DNA of 64,000 nucleotides from Zingiber officinale (taxonomy: Eukaryota; Streptophyta; Magnoliopsida; Zingiberales; Zingiberaceae), in NCBI RefSeq assembly GCF_018446385.1, contig NC_055998.1:70984744-71048743 (forward strand), written 5' to 3'. Position 1 is the stretch's first letter. Every line of letters starts with the position of its first letter. The notes below the pieces were generated by a model, which saw nothing but the letters and a program-made list of their open reading frames with translations, made no database searches and was not told where the DNA came from. Both the position numbers and the translations under genes were made by a program. This document shows positions 33,965-45,943 of this stretch, in pieces.

Positions 33965-34501
33965 CTACTGGGTAGCTGATCCATCTACATAAATTTTCCA
34001 GACCTCCTCCGAGTCTGCTTGATAAACTTCTGTCAAGAAATCCGCCAAAGCCTGTGCTTTGATCGCGGTTCGGGGCTGATACTGTATATCGTATTCCCCT
34101 AGCTCGGTCACCCATTTAATAAGCCTACCCGCTACCTCCACCTTGGTGAGAGCTCGGCCCATTGTACTGTTTGTCAGGACAGTGATGGGATGTGCCAAAA
34201 AATACAGTCGGAGGCGCCGAGCCATTAGAACAAGTCCGTAAACCAACTTTTCCAGGGCCGTGTACCGAGACTCAGCCCCCTTCAATAGATGACTGAAAAA
34301 ATACACTGGCCGTTGTACACTGTCCTGTTCTTTAACCAGCACGACCCCCACAGCCTCGGGGGTGGCTGACAAGTAGACCCAAAGGGGCTCTCCCACAACA
34401 GGCTTGAACAGTGATGGCAAGGACTCCAGGTACTGCTTCAGCTCTTCAAAGGCCTGTGTGCATTCTTTCGTCCACTGAAACTTGGCCGCTTTCCTGAGCA
34501 C
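33965..34501 (-). pseudogene. Tat E RNase H (Ty3 type)
   Basis: Follows RT: FQWTKECTQAFEELKQYLES, LWVYLSATPEAVGVVLVKEQ, RPVYFFSHLLKGAESRYTAL, EKLVYGLVLMARRLRLYF, RALTKVEVAGRLIKWVTEL and ALADFLTE. The ORF is open over 178 codons. It ends in VWKIYVDGSAT, the start of the second RNase H. Confidence 0.9.
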
Positions 34502-34555
34502 TTTGAAGAAGGGCGCCGCTCTATCTGCAGATCTGGAGATGAATCGACAGTGCTG

Positions 34556-35110
34556 TTATCCCGCCGACCACTTCTGTGTTTCCTTCAGATTCATGTTCAG
34601 TGGAACCTCTAGGTTTTTCGAGTAGCCACCCAGAAACTTCCCTCCTTTGGCCCCGAACAGACATTTCAGGGGATTCAGCTTCACCCCATATTGCCTCAGA
34701 GTCCCACAGGTTTCTTCTACATCTTTTATTAGACTAGACGCCAGAGGGGACTTGATCAGGATGTCATCAACATAGACCTCTACGTTCCGCCCGATCTGAC
34801 TCCGAAAGACTTTGTCCATCATCCTTTGGTAGGTAGCCCCAGCGTTCCTGAGTCCAAATGGCATGACCGTATAGCAAAAAGTACCGTCGGCTGTTATGAA
34901 GCTGACTTTCTCCTGATCCTCCCTAGCCAAGGGTATCTGATGATATCCTTGATAAGCGTCCATCATGCATATCCTCTCACAGCCAGCTGTTGAATCCACC
35001 ACCTGATCGATCCGCGGGAGAGGATAACAGTCTTTGGGGGTGGCCCTATTGAGGTCGCGAAAGTCTATGCACACCCTTCACTTGTTGTTAGGCTTCTTTA
35101 CCAATACAAC
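34556..35110 (-). pseudogene. Tat E reverse transcriptase
   Basis: RT with CIDFRDLNRATPKDCYPLPR, MDAYQGYHQIPLAREDQEKV, FCYTVMPFGLRNAGATYQRM and VYVDDILIK; the catalytic YVDD is at 34763-34774. Upstream, VKKPNNK is followed by a TGA (35078-35080) where Trp is expected, so the N-terminus is cut off. Copies the element RNA into DNA in the cytoplasmic particle. Confidence 0.9.
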
Positions 35111-36250
35111 GTTAGAAAGCCAGGACGGGAATTGCACCTCTCGAACATGTCCTTCCTTCCTGAGCTGATCCACTTCATAATCTTATCACAGAGAAGTCTT
35201 CTTCCGCTTGATTGGCTTGGCCTATAATATACATGCTTACTGGTTTGACCCAAGCAAAACGTCCTATTGTGGATCGTAATCGCCCAACTTAAGCTCGGTG
35301 GTAAGTCACACCGCAATGCGAGTGATGTTTCTACTTTATCCGCATGCACTAATCTCTTCCTGTGATAGGCTCCTGGCAATATGCGAGGCTCCTCTTGGAT
35401 AGCGTGTACTGCCCCACGCCCCGGCCTTGCGCGCCCACACGACCATGTCAACCACGGGACACCTTCTCCCTTGACTTCCCGACCGTCCGACCGAAACTTG
35501 ATCTTTTGGTGAAAAGTGGAGACGACAGCCCGGAACTCATGCAGAGTTGGCCTTCCCAGGATGACGTTGTAGGAGGAAGGCGAATCCACCACTATAAAGG
35601 TACTCCTTCGGGTGCACGCCAGTGGCTCAGTGCCCATGGAGATGGCCAACTTCATCTGACCCATGGGCTTGACTTCATTGCTTGTGAACCCGTACAAAGA
35701 AGTGGTTACGGGTTGGAGCTCAGCGGCGTCAATCTACATCTCCTCGAACGCAGCTCTGAATAAAATGTTGACCGAGCTCCCGGTATCCACAAAGACCCGA
35801 GCCACTCGATAACGGCCTTGATTATGAGGGCGTCATCGTGCTCCAGACCCTCCAAATCTTGTGGCCCAAAGCTAATGGCAAGATGCTGCCATGGTCGCAC
35901 CCCACGCACATACAATTGCCAACGTGTGACTTACGGCTCTACCGAGTCCCGCAGGGCCCTCCGAAATCATACCGATCTCAGACAATGCTTGGGCCTCCCA
36001 GATCTCTTCGATCTTCCCGAGGCCGGGATTATCGGCTATTAGGTCGGGCCGGGTCTGCCGAGCATGCCCAGCTGCAGCCCGTTCTTCTTCCATTCTCTGT
36101 ATTTGGGGCGCCAACTCCGGGGGAGGCAAGCCCTGCTCTGCAGCTCACCTGGAGTCACGGGCGAATTAGAAGCAGTTACTGAGATCGTGCGTCCTGGACC
36201 GATGATATGTGCAATATGGTGCTCCCCTTGGTCCAGGCCTGGACCGATGA
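35111..36250 (-). pseudogene. Tat E C-terminal gag and aspartic protease
   Basis: The protease active site RVAR-VFVDTGSSVNILFR reads on the minus strand, with DTGSS at 35773-35787. It continues AAFEEM, then a TAG where Gln is expected, IDAAELQPVTTSLYGF, and the open frame 35098-35697 (MGTEPLACTRRSTFIVVDSP, SYNVILGRPTLHEFRAV). Upstream are gag-end pieces (ELAPQIQRMEEERAA). Several frameshifts. The start is lost where copia B abuts. Confidence 0.85.
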
Positions 36251-36256
36251 TTAGTG
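36194..36256. repeat. Filler-like junction between Tat E and copia B
   Basis: CCTGGACCGATGAT occurs twice (36193-36206 and 36238-36251). Between them is CTCCCCTTGGTCCAGG, so that GGTCCAGGCCTGGACC forms a perfect 16-bp palindrome (36231-36246). This local copying marks the point where the copia B LTR has lost its first ~684 bp. Confidence 0.7.
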
Positions 36257-38117
36257 GACATTCGATATCTTAAACACAGGGAGACTAACACACTCATGAT
36301 AAGAAGGAGACCAAAATGTAATTTGGGATTGGTGCGGTAGTTCAATAATAGTTCTCTAGTGGAATGAATTATTATTGATAAAATTAAGTTGTGTGTTCGG
36401 GGCGAGCACGGGATGCTTAATTTTATCGGGAGACCAAAACCAATTCCTCCTCTCGGTCCCTATCGTAGCCTCTTAATTATAGAGTACTATACCCACCTAT
36501 ACCCACCTTCTTACCCATCCTATAGGGGCCGGCCAAGCTAGCTTGGAGACCAAGCTAGGGTCGGCCATGGGTATGTTCATGGGTGAATTCATGTGGTCGT
36601 CCTATTAAAAAAGGAATTTTAAAATTTAAAATTTTCTTATGTGGATAATATAATTTAAAAGAGAGTTTAAAAATTTAAATCCTTCCTTTTATAAGATTCT
36701 ACAAAGATTAAGAGAAGAGTTAAAATCTCTTTCCTTATTTGTAGATTAAAAGGTTGATTTTAATTTTGGTAAAAACTTTCCTTTTAATTATATTCATGAT
36801 TTAAAAGAAAGTTTAAAAATTAAAAATTCTCTTTTATTAGTTTCTACAAAAGATTAAGAAAAGATTTAATATCTTTCCTTATTTGTAGATTGAAAGGAGA
36901 TTTTAATTTTTAGAGATAACTTTTCTTTTTGGAAATTATCCACATGTTTAAAAGAAAGATTTTAATTTATAAAATTTCTTTTTATTAACCAATCATAAAG
37001 GGATTAAAATTATTGGAGAAATTTTTATAAATTTCTAGAAACAAATTAGGAAGTTTTAATTTTTGTTTTAATTAAAACTCTCCTTGTTTTGGGGAGAAGA
37101 GTGGCCGGCCATTATAATTTGAAAAGAGAAAATTATTTTAATTAAATAAATTTTCCTTTTCAATGGCAAAAGAATTAAGGAAGTTTTTATTAAATTTTTC
37201 TTATTTGCCAAGACCAAGGATTATAAAAGAGGGGGTAGAGGAGGCTTCAAGGCTAACGACTCTATTCTATTTTTCCTCTCTTTTCTCCTTGGGTGTGGCT
37301 GGCCCTTTCTTTCCTCTCCTCTCCTTTGTGTGGCCGAAACCTTCTCATGGTGGAGATAGCTTTGGTGGCCGGATCTAAGAAGGAGAAGAAGGAGAGAAAA
37401 GAAGCCTCTTTTCTAGCATCCCTTGGAGCATGGTGGTGGTGGCCGAACCTCTTCATCCTAGGAGAAGTTTTGATGGCCGAAACTTGTAAGGAAGAAGAAG
37501 GTGCTTGGTGGTTCTCATCTCGGAAGATCGTTGCCCACACAACGTCCGAGGTTAGAAGAGGAATACGGTAGAAGATCAAGAGATCTTTCTAAAAGGTATA
37601 ACTAGTAATTTTTCTTTCCGCATCATACTAGTTATTTTTGGAAATAATACCAAATACAAGAGGCATACGATTCTAGAGTTTCGAATTTGTTTTCGATATA
37701 GTGTTCTTTTGTTTTTCTTTTCCTTGTGATTTGATTGTTCTTTTCGGTTAACCTAAAGTTATTTTAGGAAATTAAATATTAGCTTTCTATAAAAGGTTTT
37801 GTCTAGTCGGTGGTGGTTGCTCCCATATCCAAGAAGGTCATGTGCCTCGCCACGTCATCGGGAACCAATTATGGAAATTAATATTTAATGGAATTAATAA
37901 CTTAAGGTGATTTGGGTCGAACGTGTTAAGTTCCGCAGGAGACCCAAGTCAAAACCTAAAAGAACGAATAGATTAAGTTTTGGATCAAACGTGTTAAGTT
38001 CCGCAGGCGATCCAAAATTTAATTTAAAAGAACACATGGTAGCTAGGAAAAGGTTCAGACCTTTGTACAAAATTTTTGTACAGTGGAACCTCTAGGTTTT
38101 CCGAGTAGCAACCAACA
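36251..38117 (+). repeat. 5' LTR of copia B (5'-truncated)
   Basis: Corresponds to 43198-45066 of the 3' LTR, 1867 against 1869 bp, with only scattered differences. The two 105-codon frames at 37262-37579 and 44208-44525 (minus strand) differ at only a few residues, which shows the similarity well. Confidence 0.92.
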
Positions 38118-38119
38118 AT

Positions 38120-38131
38120 TGGTATCAGAGC
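38120..38131 (+). promoter_or_regulatory. Primer-binding site of copia B
   Basis: TGGTATCAGAGC, as in copia A. Confidence 0.85.
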
Positions 38132-39630
38132 TAGGGTTTTGCCTCTGTGTATTTGGTATTAGTTTAATTATGCACATGTCATACATAATTTAGGCAGGAT
38201 AATAGTAGGATGTGCTAACTTTGTGGATGCAGGATCCAACTATTATGGCTTATAATTTTATGTGTGTGATTGGACCCTTGGACATGTCAAGGGCATTTAT
38301 ATGTGTGTGCATGATTGTATTATAAAATACAGCAGGAGCTGTATTTAGTTTTATTAGGATTTTATTTTTGATCTAGATACATGTACATTCCTTTTATGGA
38401 ATATAGGATCAAAATTATAAAATTCTATTTATGTCGCGGATCGAATCTTGCAAAGCGTAGAACCTTCTGAGGACCAGAGGCGCAGCGGAACAAGGAGCAA
38501 GATGGATGCGACAGCTAGACCCGGTGGCGGTGGCCAAATATGGCAGCAGCTTGGGATGACAACACACGGAGGACAACCATAGATAAAAGCCATAATAGTT
38601 GAAAATTAGATTTTCTATTTATTGCTTTTATATTGTGTTGTGTGTGCATGTTAGTATACATGACTAGTAGGCTAGCATAGTTAAAATTTCTCGTTTATAA
38701 ATAACTAAGTGGGAGAGGGATTTTTAAATAAATCCCATGGTCTCCATTACTGGTTTGTAAGTGATGCAAACAAGCTTGCGCGTTGGCTCTGAGTGCCTTC
38801 CTCCATAACGGATGAGCTTGTTTGTGGATCACTAGAACAGACTTCTATTTTTGGATGACTATAGGAAGTTAATTAAGAGCGTGTGATCTTCCCCAACGGA
38901 AGGGGCATAATCTTATTAATGGACTTAGTGTCAAGTAATGGTATACACTTAGACACATCTAATAGTATCCTCCCCATCGGAGTCACTGCTATTATTTATG
39001 TGACCAAAAGACACCAACTATTAATTTTATTTGTCAAAAAGTTAGGTTGACAAGATAATAAAATTAATGGGTTAAAACCCTCCTTTTACAAAGGTTGAAT
39101 TTGTATACGTCCACAGTAACGTGGCATACAAAATTCACGGTGTTTGAGGTGTTGGTGAATTTAAATAATATTGTTTGAGGAATCAATGTTATTTTAAATT
39201 CAAAAAGTTTTGACCAAATATTTGATCAAAGACAGATCAACTATTAATTTTATTCATCATAAAGTAAAGTTGACGAGATAATAAAATTAATGAATAAAAT
39301 CTCCTCTTCGATTTTGTATACGTTCACACTATCGTGGCATACAAAATTCATGGGGATTTTTAAGGAGTTGATCTTGACCAAATATTTTTGTGATTCTTAG
39401 GATTTAAAATGTTTGTCAATTCCCTAGTAGTCATACTATAGAAAAGACTTAGTAATCTCAATTGTAATGATTGGAAATAGGACTTGGACATTAAGGTAGA
39501 CTGTCTTCTTAGATCTAAGAACAATATAGGTGTATTTAATTTATTAGTTGAAACATGTTTAGTGGTGTTATCTACCAGAACCTGGAGTGTAGATACAGAT
39601 GCCATTAATCATGTCCGCAATTCATTGCAG
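38132..39630 (+). other. Copia B leader with gag deletion
   Basis: Homologous to the leader of A, followed by a tandem partial copy of the leader end (39038-39150 versus 39240-39360). After that only traces of gag (39363-39500) remain before jumping to protease-like text near 39545-39630. Most of gag has been deleted. Confidence 0.65.
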
Positions 39631-42480
39631 GGTTCCAGGAAACCATGCAACTAAATGAAAATTAAAACATCGTCTACATGGGCACTACTGTAAAAATGGT
39701 AGCTGTGGCAGTGGGAGATGTTTATCTTTTGATAAGAATAAAACATGGATTTTTGATTAATTGTCTTTACGCATCAAGTTTAGAAAGAACTAGTTTTCAG
39801 TTTCTAAACTATTCAAAGAACTTGATATTCTGCCTCTTTTTAAATAACAAAGTTGTTATTAAGAAAAAGAGGGAAGTTATCTGTTCTGGTACGTTGGTTG
39901 GCAATTTATAACCAATTATATCTTTGGCTTCTAAGGCTAGGTTATATTAACTTGAGTAGGATTCATTGGTAGCTGATGAACTTTTGGGTTCATTAGTAGT
40001 GGAAATCTTTCCAACCTACGAGTCTTACTTGGAAGGAAAAATAACCAAGAAGCTTTTAAGTCTAAGGGGTATGGAGTCAAAGATATATTGGAATTGGTTC
40101 ATTCTGATTTGTGTGATCCTATGAGCATCCAGGCAAGAGGTTGTTTCAAATATTTCATCTATTTTATAGACAACTATTTGAGATACGGATATATTTACTT
40201 GATGTGCCGCAAGTCTAAGTGCTTTGATTAGTTCAAAGAGTACGAGGCTGATGTGGAGAAACGACAAAGTAAAAATATCAAGACACTACGGTAAGATCGT
40301 AGTGGCAAGTACCTCTTGGGAGAATTTAGGAGTCATTTATCAGAAGTAGGGATTCAATCCCAACTAACTGCACCTTGGTACACCCCAACAGAATGGTATA
40401 GGAAAAGGAAGGTATAGGACTCTTATGGAAATAAGTAGATTGATGAGTTATTAAGAATATTATCAAAATTATTTTAAGGATATACTCTGCAAACGAGAGT
40501 GAATATAGTACCTTCTAAAGTCAGAACTCTCTACTCATATAGAATTGCTGAATAGGCGTAAGCCTATTTCGAAGCATATTCGGATTCGGGTAGTCCAGCA
40601 CATATGCAGAAGAGAGACAATGATAAGTTGGATAGGAATTCACTTGTTTGTGGGTTATCCTAGTGAAATGAAAGTAGGTTTATAGTCTTAAAAATCAGAA
40701 GGTCATTGTTAGCATCAATGACCGATTTTTAGAAAAGGACTATGTAATAAACCATGTGCCCATAAGAAAATTTGTTCTTAAGGAAATAATAAAAGGCATG
40801 TCTAATCTAGTACCAACTGTACAAGATGAGATACCACAAGAAAACTGCAACACGTATCACAAATGATACACAATTGCAGAAAGTGTCTTGTCGTAGTGGG
40901 AGGGTTGTTAGGCAACCTAAAAAGATTCATGTTTTGGGAGAGTTTTTGGACTCGATCCCTGGAGGACATGAACCTGATCTCCGGACATATGACGAAACAC
41001 TCCAAGATAAAGATGTAATATCTTGGCAAAGAGTAATGAATAACAGAATTAGAATATATGTATTCTAATAAAATCTGGAAGCTTATAGAACCACCAAATG
41101 GTATAAAAGCCTTTGGGTGTAAAAAGGTCTATATTAGGAAAAGAGGGATAGACAGGAAGGTAGAAACTTTCAAAGCAAGGCTAGATGAAAAAGGAAACTT
41201 TTTCACTGGTAGACATGCTTAAGTCTATCCGGATTCTTTTATCTATTTGGCAAGTGTATGTCAAGACAGCATTCCTTAATGGAAGTCTTGAAGAAAACAT
41301 CCATATAAAGCAACTAGAAGGGTTCATTGCAAAGGGCTAAGAGCATCTTGTGTGCAAGCTCAATCAATCTATGGACTGAGGCAAAGCTTCAAGGTCTTGG
41401 AACATCCGGTTTATCAAAGTAATCCATATCTATGGATTTAGTAACCGGATAAGTCTTGTGTATACAAAAGATGCGATGGAAACGTGGTGGTATTTCTTGT
41501 ACTATACTTAGATAACATTTTTGGTAGTTGGAAACAATATCAAAATGTTGTCAGAAGTAAGGGTATGGTTGTCCAAACAATTCGATATAAAGGACTTGGG
41601 AGCATGTATATATTCTTGAGATCAAAGTAATAAGGGATCGCAAGAAAAGAATATTTTACTTATCCCAAGCTTCATACATCGGAAAAATCCTTGCTCGTTT
41701 TAAGCATACAAAACTCCAAGAAAGGTTTCTTACCTTTTCAGGATGGAGTAACTTTATCTAAAGATATGTCTCTGTAGACATCAAAGGAGATAAAGGAAAT
41801 AAAGGCAGTTCTTTATGCTACGGCTGTTGGAAGCCTAATGTATGCTATGCACGAGATCGAATTGCCAAGGGCATAGTTAGCAGATATCAAAGTAACCCTG
41901 GACAAGGACAGTGGACTGCAGTAAAGCATATATTGTAGTACCTTAGAGGCACTAGAGATTATATGCTAGCTTACAAGGCAGTTAATTTAGTCCTTGAGGG
42001 TTGCATGGATTTTGACTTCCAATCAGATAGGGACAATAATAAGTCAACCTCGGGGTTTTGTGTTTACTTTAGAGAGGTAAAGTCATAACTATGGAAGAGT
42101 GATAAGCATAAGTGTTTTTCTGGACTCCACCATAGAAGCTTAGTATATGGCAAGCCTCTGAGGTAGCCATAAAAGCTGAATGACTCAATAACCTCAAGAT
42201 AGACTTAGGTATGATTTCTGGTTTGTCCAAAAATTATTACAATTTATTGTAATAATGTTGGTGCAGTAGCAAACTAGAAGAAACCATAAGTCTATAAGGC
42301 AAGTAAACACAATAGAGTGCAAGTACCACCCAATACGAGGAATCGTATAAACGAGGAGAAGTTGTTGCCGCCTAGATTGCATCAGGTGATGACCTATAGA
42401 TCCTTTCACTAAGGTCCTTAAGGCAAGAGCTTTTGATGGGCATGTTAAAGGGATGGGAATCAGATGTATGGCAGCAGATA
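39545..42480 (+). pseudogene. Copia B pol relic
   Basis: Protease, integrase, RT and RNase H can be followed only by comparison with copia A: TRTWSVDTDA (39578 region), the integrase near 40080-40420, RVVRQPKKIHVLGE and RTYDETLQDKDVISWQRVMN (40890-41040), RT pieces near 41250-41530, RNase H near 42000-42400. Frameshifts and stops occur every few dozen codons. The region is far more decayed than the LTRs around it. Confidence 0.75.
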
Positions 42481-42513
42481 TGGCAGCTTAGTCTTTTAGT
42501 ATAAGTGGGAGAT

Positions 42514-45066
42514 TGTTAGAGTGTATACTAAAAGCCTAGCTTTTGGTATAAACATTTATCTAGAAATAAAAATCACATTGGTCAAATGACTACATTTATG
42601 ATAAATGTAGTTGTTCAATTAATTTATATTGTAGATAACATGGTGTGTGGTGTCACACACAGAAGATCATGTTATCAGTACCTTATAAATTATAAACAGT
42701 AGCTCACGACCAAGATGGAAAGGAACAAACCATAGGAAGGTCGTAGTGTAATTAGGTATTAGTTTATCTTAACTATATAATTACACTAGTACACTTAAAG
42801 TGTATTGAGTAGGACCATTTGAGGTCGTTCCTTTTATACTGACTTAATAAAGGAACAAAGACCTCAGTTATTATGGAAGCGTGTGCTCTTAATCCTAATA
42901 TAATAACAAGCACATATATTTGATATTTATTTCTTTAATTTATCAATGGGTGAGATTTAGTTTGATAAATCAATAAGCCCGATAAGTTGGGAAATGATAT
43001 CACTTATAGTGTGTGTTGTTGATTATAGAAGGAAACTGTGTCCTAGTGATCTAGGTTGAGAATGTCCCCAAGAGAAGCTCATAAGGATTGTCATGTTAAA
43101 CCCTGCAGGTGGACTTAGTCCGACATGACGATGAAGTTGAGTGGTACTACTCTTGGAGCTAGATATTAATTAAGCAAGTTGTCAGTAACTTACTTAATTA
43201 GTGGACATTTGTTATCTTAAACACAGGGAGACTAACACACTCATGATAAGAAGGAGCCCAAAATGTAATTTGGGATTGGTGCGGTAGTTCAATAATAGTT
43301 CTCTAGTGGAATGAATTATTATTGATAAAATTAAGTTGTGTGTTCGGGGCGAGCACGGGATGCTTAATTTTATCGGGAGACCAAAACCAATTCCTCCTCT
43401 CGGTCCCTATCGTAGCCTCTTAATTATAGAGTACTATACCCACCTATACCCACCTTCTTACCCATCCTATAGGGGCCGGCCAAGCTAGCTTGGAGACCAA
43501 GCTAGGGTCGGCCATGGGTATGTTCATGGGTGAATTCATGTGGCCTGCCCTATTAAATAAAAAGGAATTTTAAATTTTAAAATTTTTCTTATGTGGATAA
43601 TATAATTTAAAAGAGAGTTTAAAAATTTAAATCCTTCCTTTTATAAGATTCTACAAAAGATTAAGAGAAGAGTTAAAATCTCTTTCCTTATTTGTAGATT
43701 AAAAGGTTGATTTTAATTTTGGTAAAAACTTTCCTTTTAATTATATTCATGATTTAAAAGAAAGTTTAAAAATTAAAAATTCTCTTTTATTAGTTTCTAC
43801 AAAAGATTAAGAAAAGATTTAATATCTTTCCTTATTTGTAGATTGAAAGGAAATTTTAATTTTAGAGATAACTTTTCTTTTGGAAATTATCCACATGTTT
43901 AAAAGAAAGATTTTAATTTATAAAATTTCTTTTATTAACCAATCATGAAGGATTAAAATTATTGGAGAAATTTTTATAAATTTCTAAAACAAATTAGGAA
44001 GTTTTAATTTTGTTTTAATTAAAACTCTCCTTGTTTTGGGGTGAAGAGTGGTCACCATTATAATTTGAAAAGAGAAAATTATTTTAATTAAATAAATTTT
44101 CCTTTTCAATGGCAAAAGAATTAAGAAAGTTTTTATTAAATTTTTCTTATTTGCCAAGACCAAGGATTATAAAAGAGGGGGTAGAGGAGGCTTCAAGGTG
44201 AACGACTCTATTCTATTTTTCCTCTCTTTTCTCCTTGGGTGTGGCCGGCCCTTTCTTTCCTCTCCTCTCCTTTGTGTGGCCGAAACCTTCTCATGGTGGA
44301 GATAGCTTTGGTGGCCGGATCTAAGAAGGAGAAGAAGGAGAGAAAAGAAGCCTCTTTTCTAGCATCCCTTGGAGCATGGTAGTGGTGGCCGAACCTCTTC
44401 ATCCTAGGAGAAGTTTTGATGGCCGAAACTTGTAAGGAAGAAGAAGGTGCTTGGTGGTTCTCATCTCGGAAGATCGTTGCCCACACAACGTCCGAAGTTA
44501 GAAGAGGAATACGGTAGAAGATCAAGAGGTCTTTCTAAAAGGTATAACTAGTAATTTTTCTTTCCGCATCATACTAGTTATTTTTGGAAATAATACCAAA
44601 TACAAGAGGCATACGATTTTAGAGTTTCGAATTTGTTTTCGATATAGTGTTCTTTTGTTTTTCTTTTCCTTGTGATTTGATTGTTCTTTTCGGTTAACCT
44701 AAAGTTATTTTAGGAAATTAAATATTAGCTTTCCATAAAAGGTTTTGTCTAGTCGGTGGTGGTTGCTCCCATATCCAAGAAGGCCATGTGTCTCGCCACG
44801 TCAGTACTGGGAACCAATTATGGAAATTAATATTTAATGGAATTAATAACTTAAGGTGATTTGGGTCGAACGTGTTAAGTTCCGCAGGAGACCCAAGTCA
44901 AAACCTAAAAGAACGAATAGATTAAGTTTTGGATCAAACGTGTTAAGTTCCGCAGGCGATCCAAAATTTAATTTAAAAGAACACATGGTAGCTAGGAAAA
45001 GGTTCAGACCTTTGTACAAAATTTTTGTACAGTGGAACCTCTAGGTTTTCCGAGTAGCAACCAACA
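42514..45066 (+). repeat. 3' LTR of copia B
   Basis: 2553 bp, TGTTAGAGTGTATACT ... GCAACCAACA, preceded by the polypurine tract AGTGGGAGAT. The first ~680 bp have no counterpart at the left end of B but match copia A LTR. Confidence 0.92.
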
Positions 45067-45893
45067 CTCCCCTTCTCGCAATCCGTGGGAGAATGCACTC
45101 ATCAATATTTCTGAGGTGGCGGAGGGGACGTCATTGGCCACCTGACTGAACTGGTTGATGTAGCTTCGCAAGGGCTCGGTCGAATCCTGCTTGAGAGCAA
45201 AAAGACAGTGGTCGGTTTTTTGATACTTGCGGCTACTGGCGAAACGACGTAGGAAGACCGTTTTGAAATCCATGAAGCGATTGATGGACTCTGGGGGCAA
45301 CCCATCGAACCACTTCTGCGCCGACCCGGACAGGGTGTGTAGGAATACTCAGCATTTGACAGCATCGCTGTATTGATACAAGATAGCCGCGTTCTTGAAC
45401 TTCCACAGGTGCTCTTCCGGGTCCTTGCTCCCATCATATTCTCCAATGTTCGGGGCTCGGTAACCCCTAGGCAGGCTTTCCCTCAGGATCTGAGCCGAGA
45501 AAGGTACCTTGTCGTCCGGATCTTCAGGCAGATCTCTGGCAGAGGCTATAGCTTTTCCCTTCCCTGCATCCGGGGTGGATGTAGAGAGCTCTTTGCCACC
45601 GACGCCTGTGGCTCTTCTTTCTTCGGACTATGCTCGCGAGGTCCAGGCTGATGATAGTTGCGGCGAGGCTCTCGGAATGAAGTACGAGGGAGTTCTTCCT
45701 GCTGCTTTCTCTTTGAGCCCCTGTCAGAGGCAGGAGCTGGTTCTTTAGACGCTTCGGGCGTCAAGCGAGGTCGTGAAACCGTTCCTTGTTTTTCAGAGGC
45801 GTCTTGCTTCCTGACCTCCTTGAAGAGCTCGTACTCCCCCGCAGTCATGGTGACATTAATCCTTCTGCTGGAACTTCGGCCAGAGTCCTTCAT
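45067..45893 (-). pseudogene. Tat E gag (N-terminal two thirds)
   Basis: Start chosen at the ATG 45891-45893 (MKDSGRSSSRRINVT), shortly inside the primer site. Core: PNIGEYDGSKDPEEHLWKF, AQKWFDGLPPESINRFMDF, KTVFLRRFASSRKYQKTDH, ATSEILMSAFSHGLREGE. It ends at copia B. Damage: a frameshift near 45550 and a TGA where Arg is expected (AVKC-stop-VFLHTLSGS, about 45350). Same family as the gag at 1-900. Confidence 0.87.
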
Positions 45894-45932
45894 CTTTACG
45901 CTTCGAATCAGGCTATTGTGTTTCCCACAGAC

Positions 45933-45943
45933 AACGCCAAATT
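45933..45943 (-). promoter_or_regulatory. Degenerate primer-binding site of Tat E
   Basis: Minus-strand AATTTGGCGTTGTCTGTGGG next to the LTR, against TTTGGCGCCGTCTGTGGG in the left Tat element. Two C-to-T changes (GCC to GTT) damage the tRNA-Asp match. Confidence 0.65.

Larger units (their letters stand above)
36251..45066 (+). mobile_element. Copia B nested in the gag of Tat E
   Basis: Plus-strand copia of the same family as A. Left LTR 36251-38117 (5'-truncated), primer site 38120-38131, strongly decayed internal region, polypurine tract 42504-42513, full LTR 42514-45066. Its right end (CCAACA) sits directly on the Tat gag codons GLREGE. The left target-site duplication is lost with the deleted end. 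Confidence 0.9.

Noticed and set aside
37262-37579. 105-codon ORF present twice (also 44208-44525)
   Set aside because: It lies in both LTRs of copia B on the strand opposite to the element; duplicated because the LTR is, not because it is a gene.
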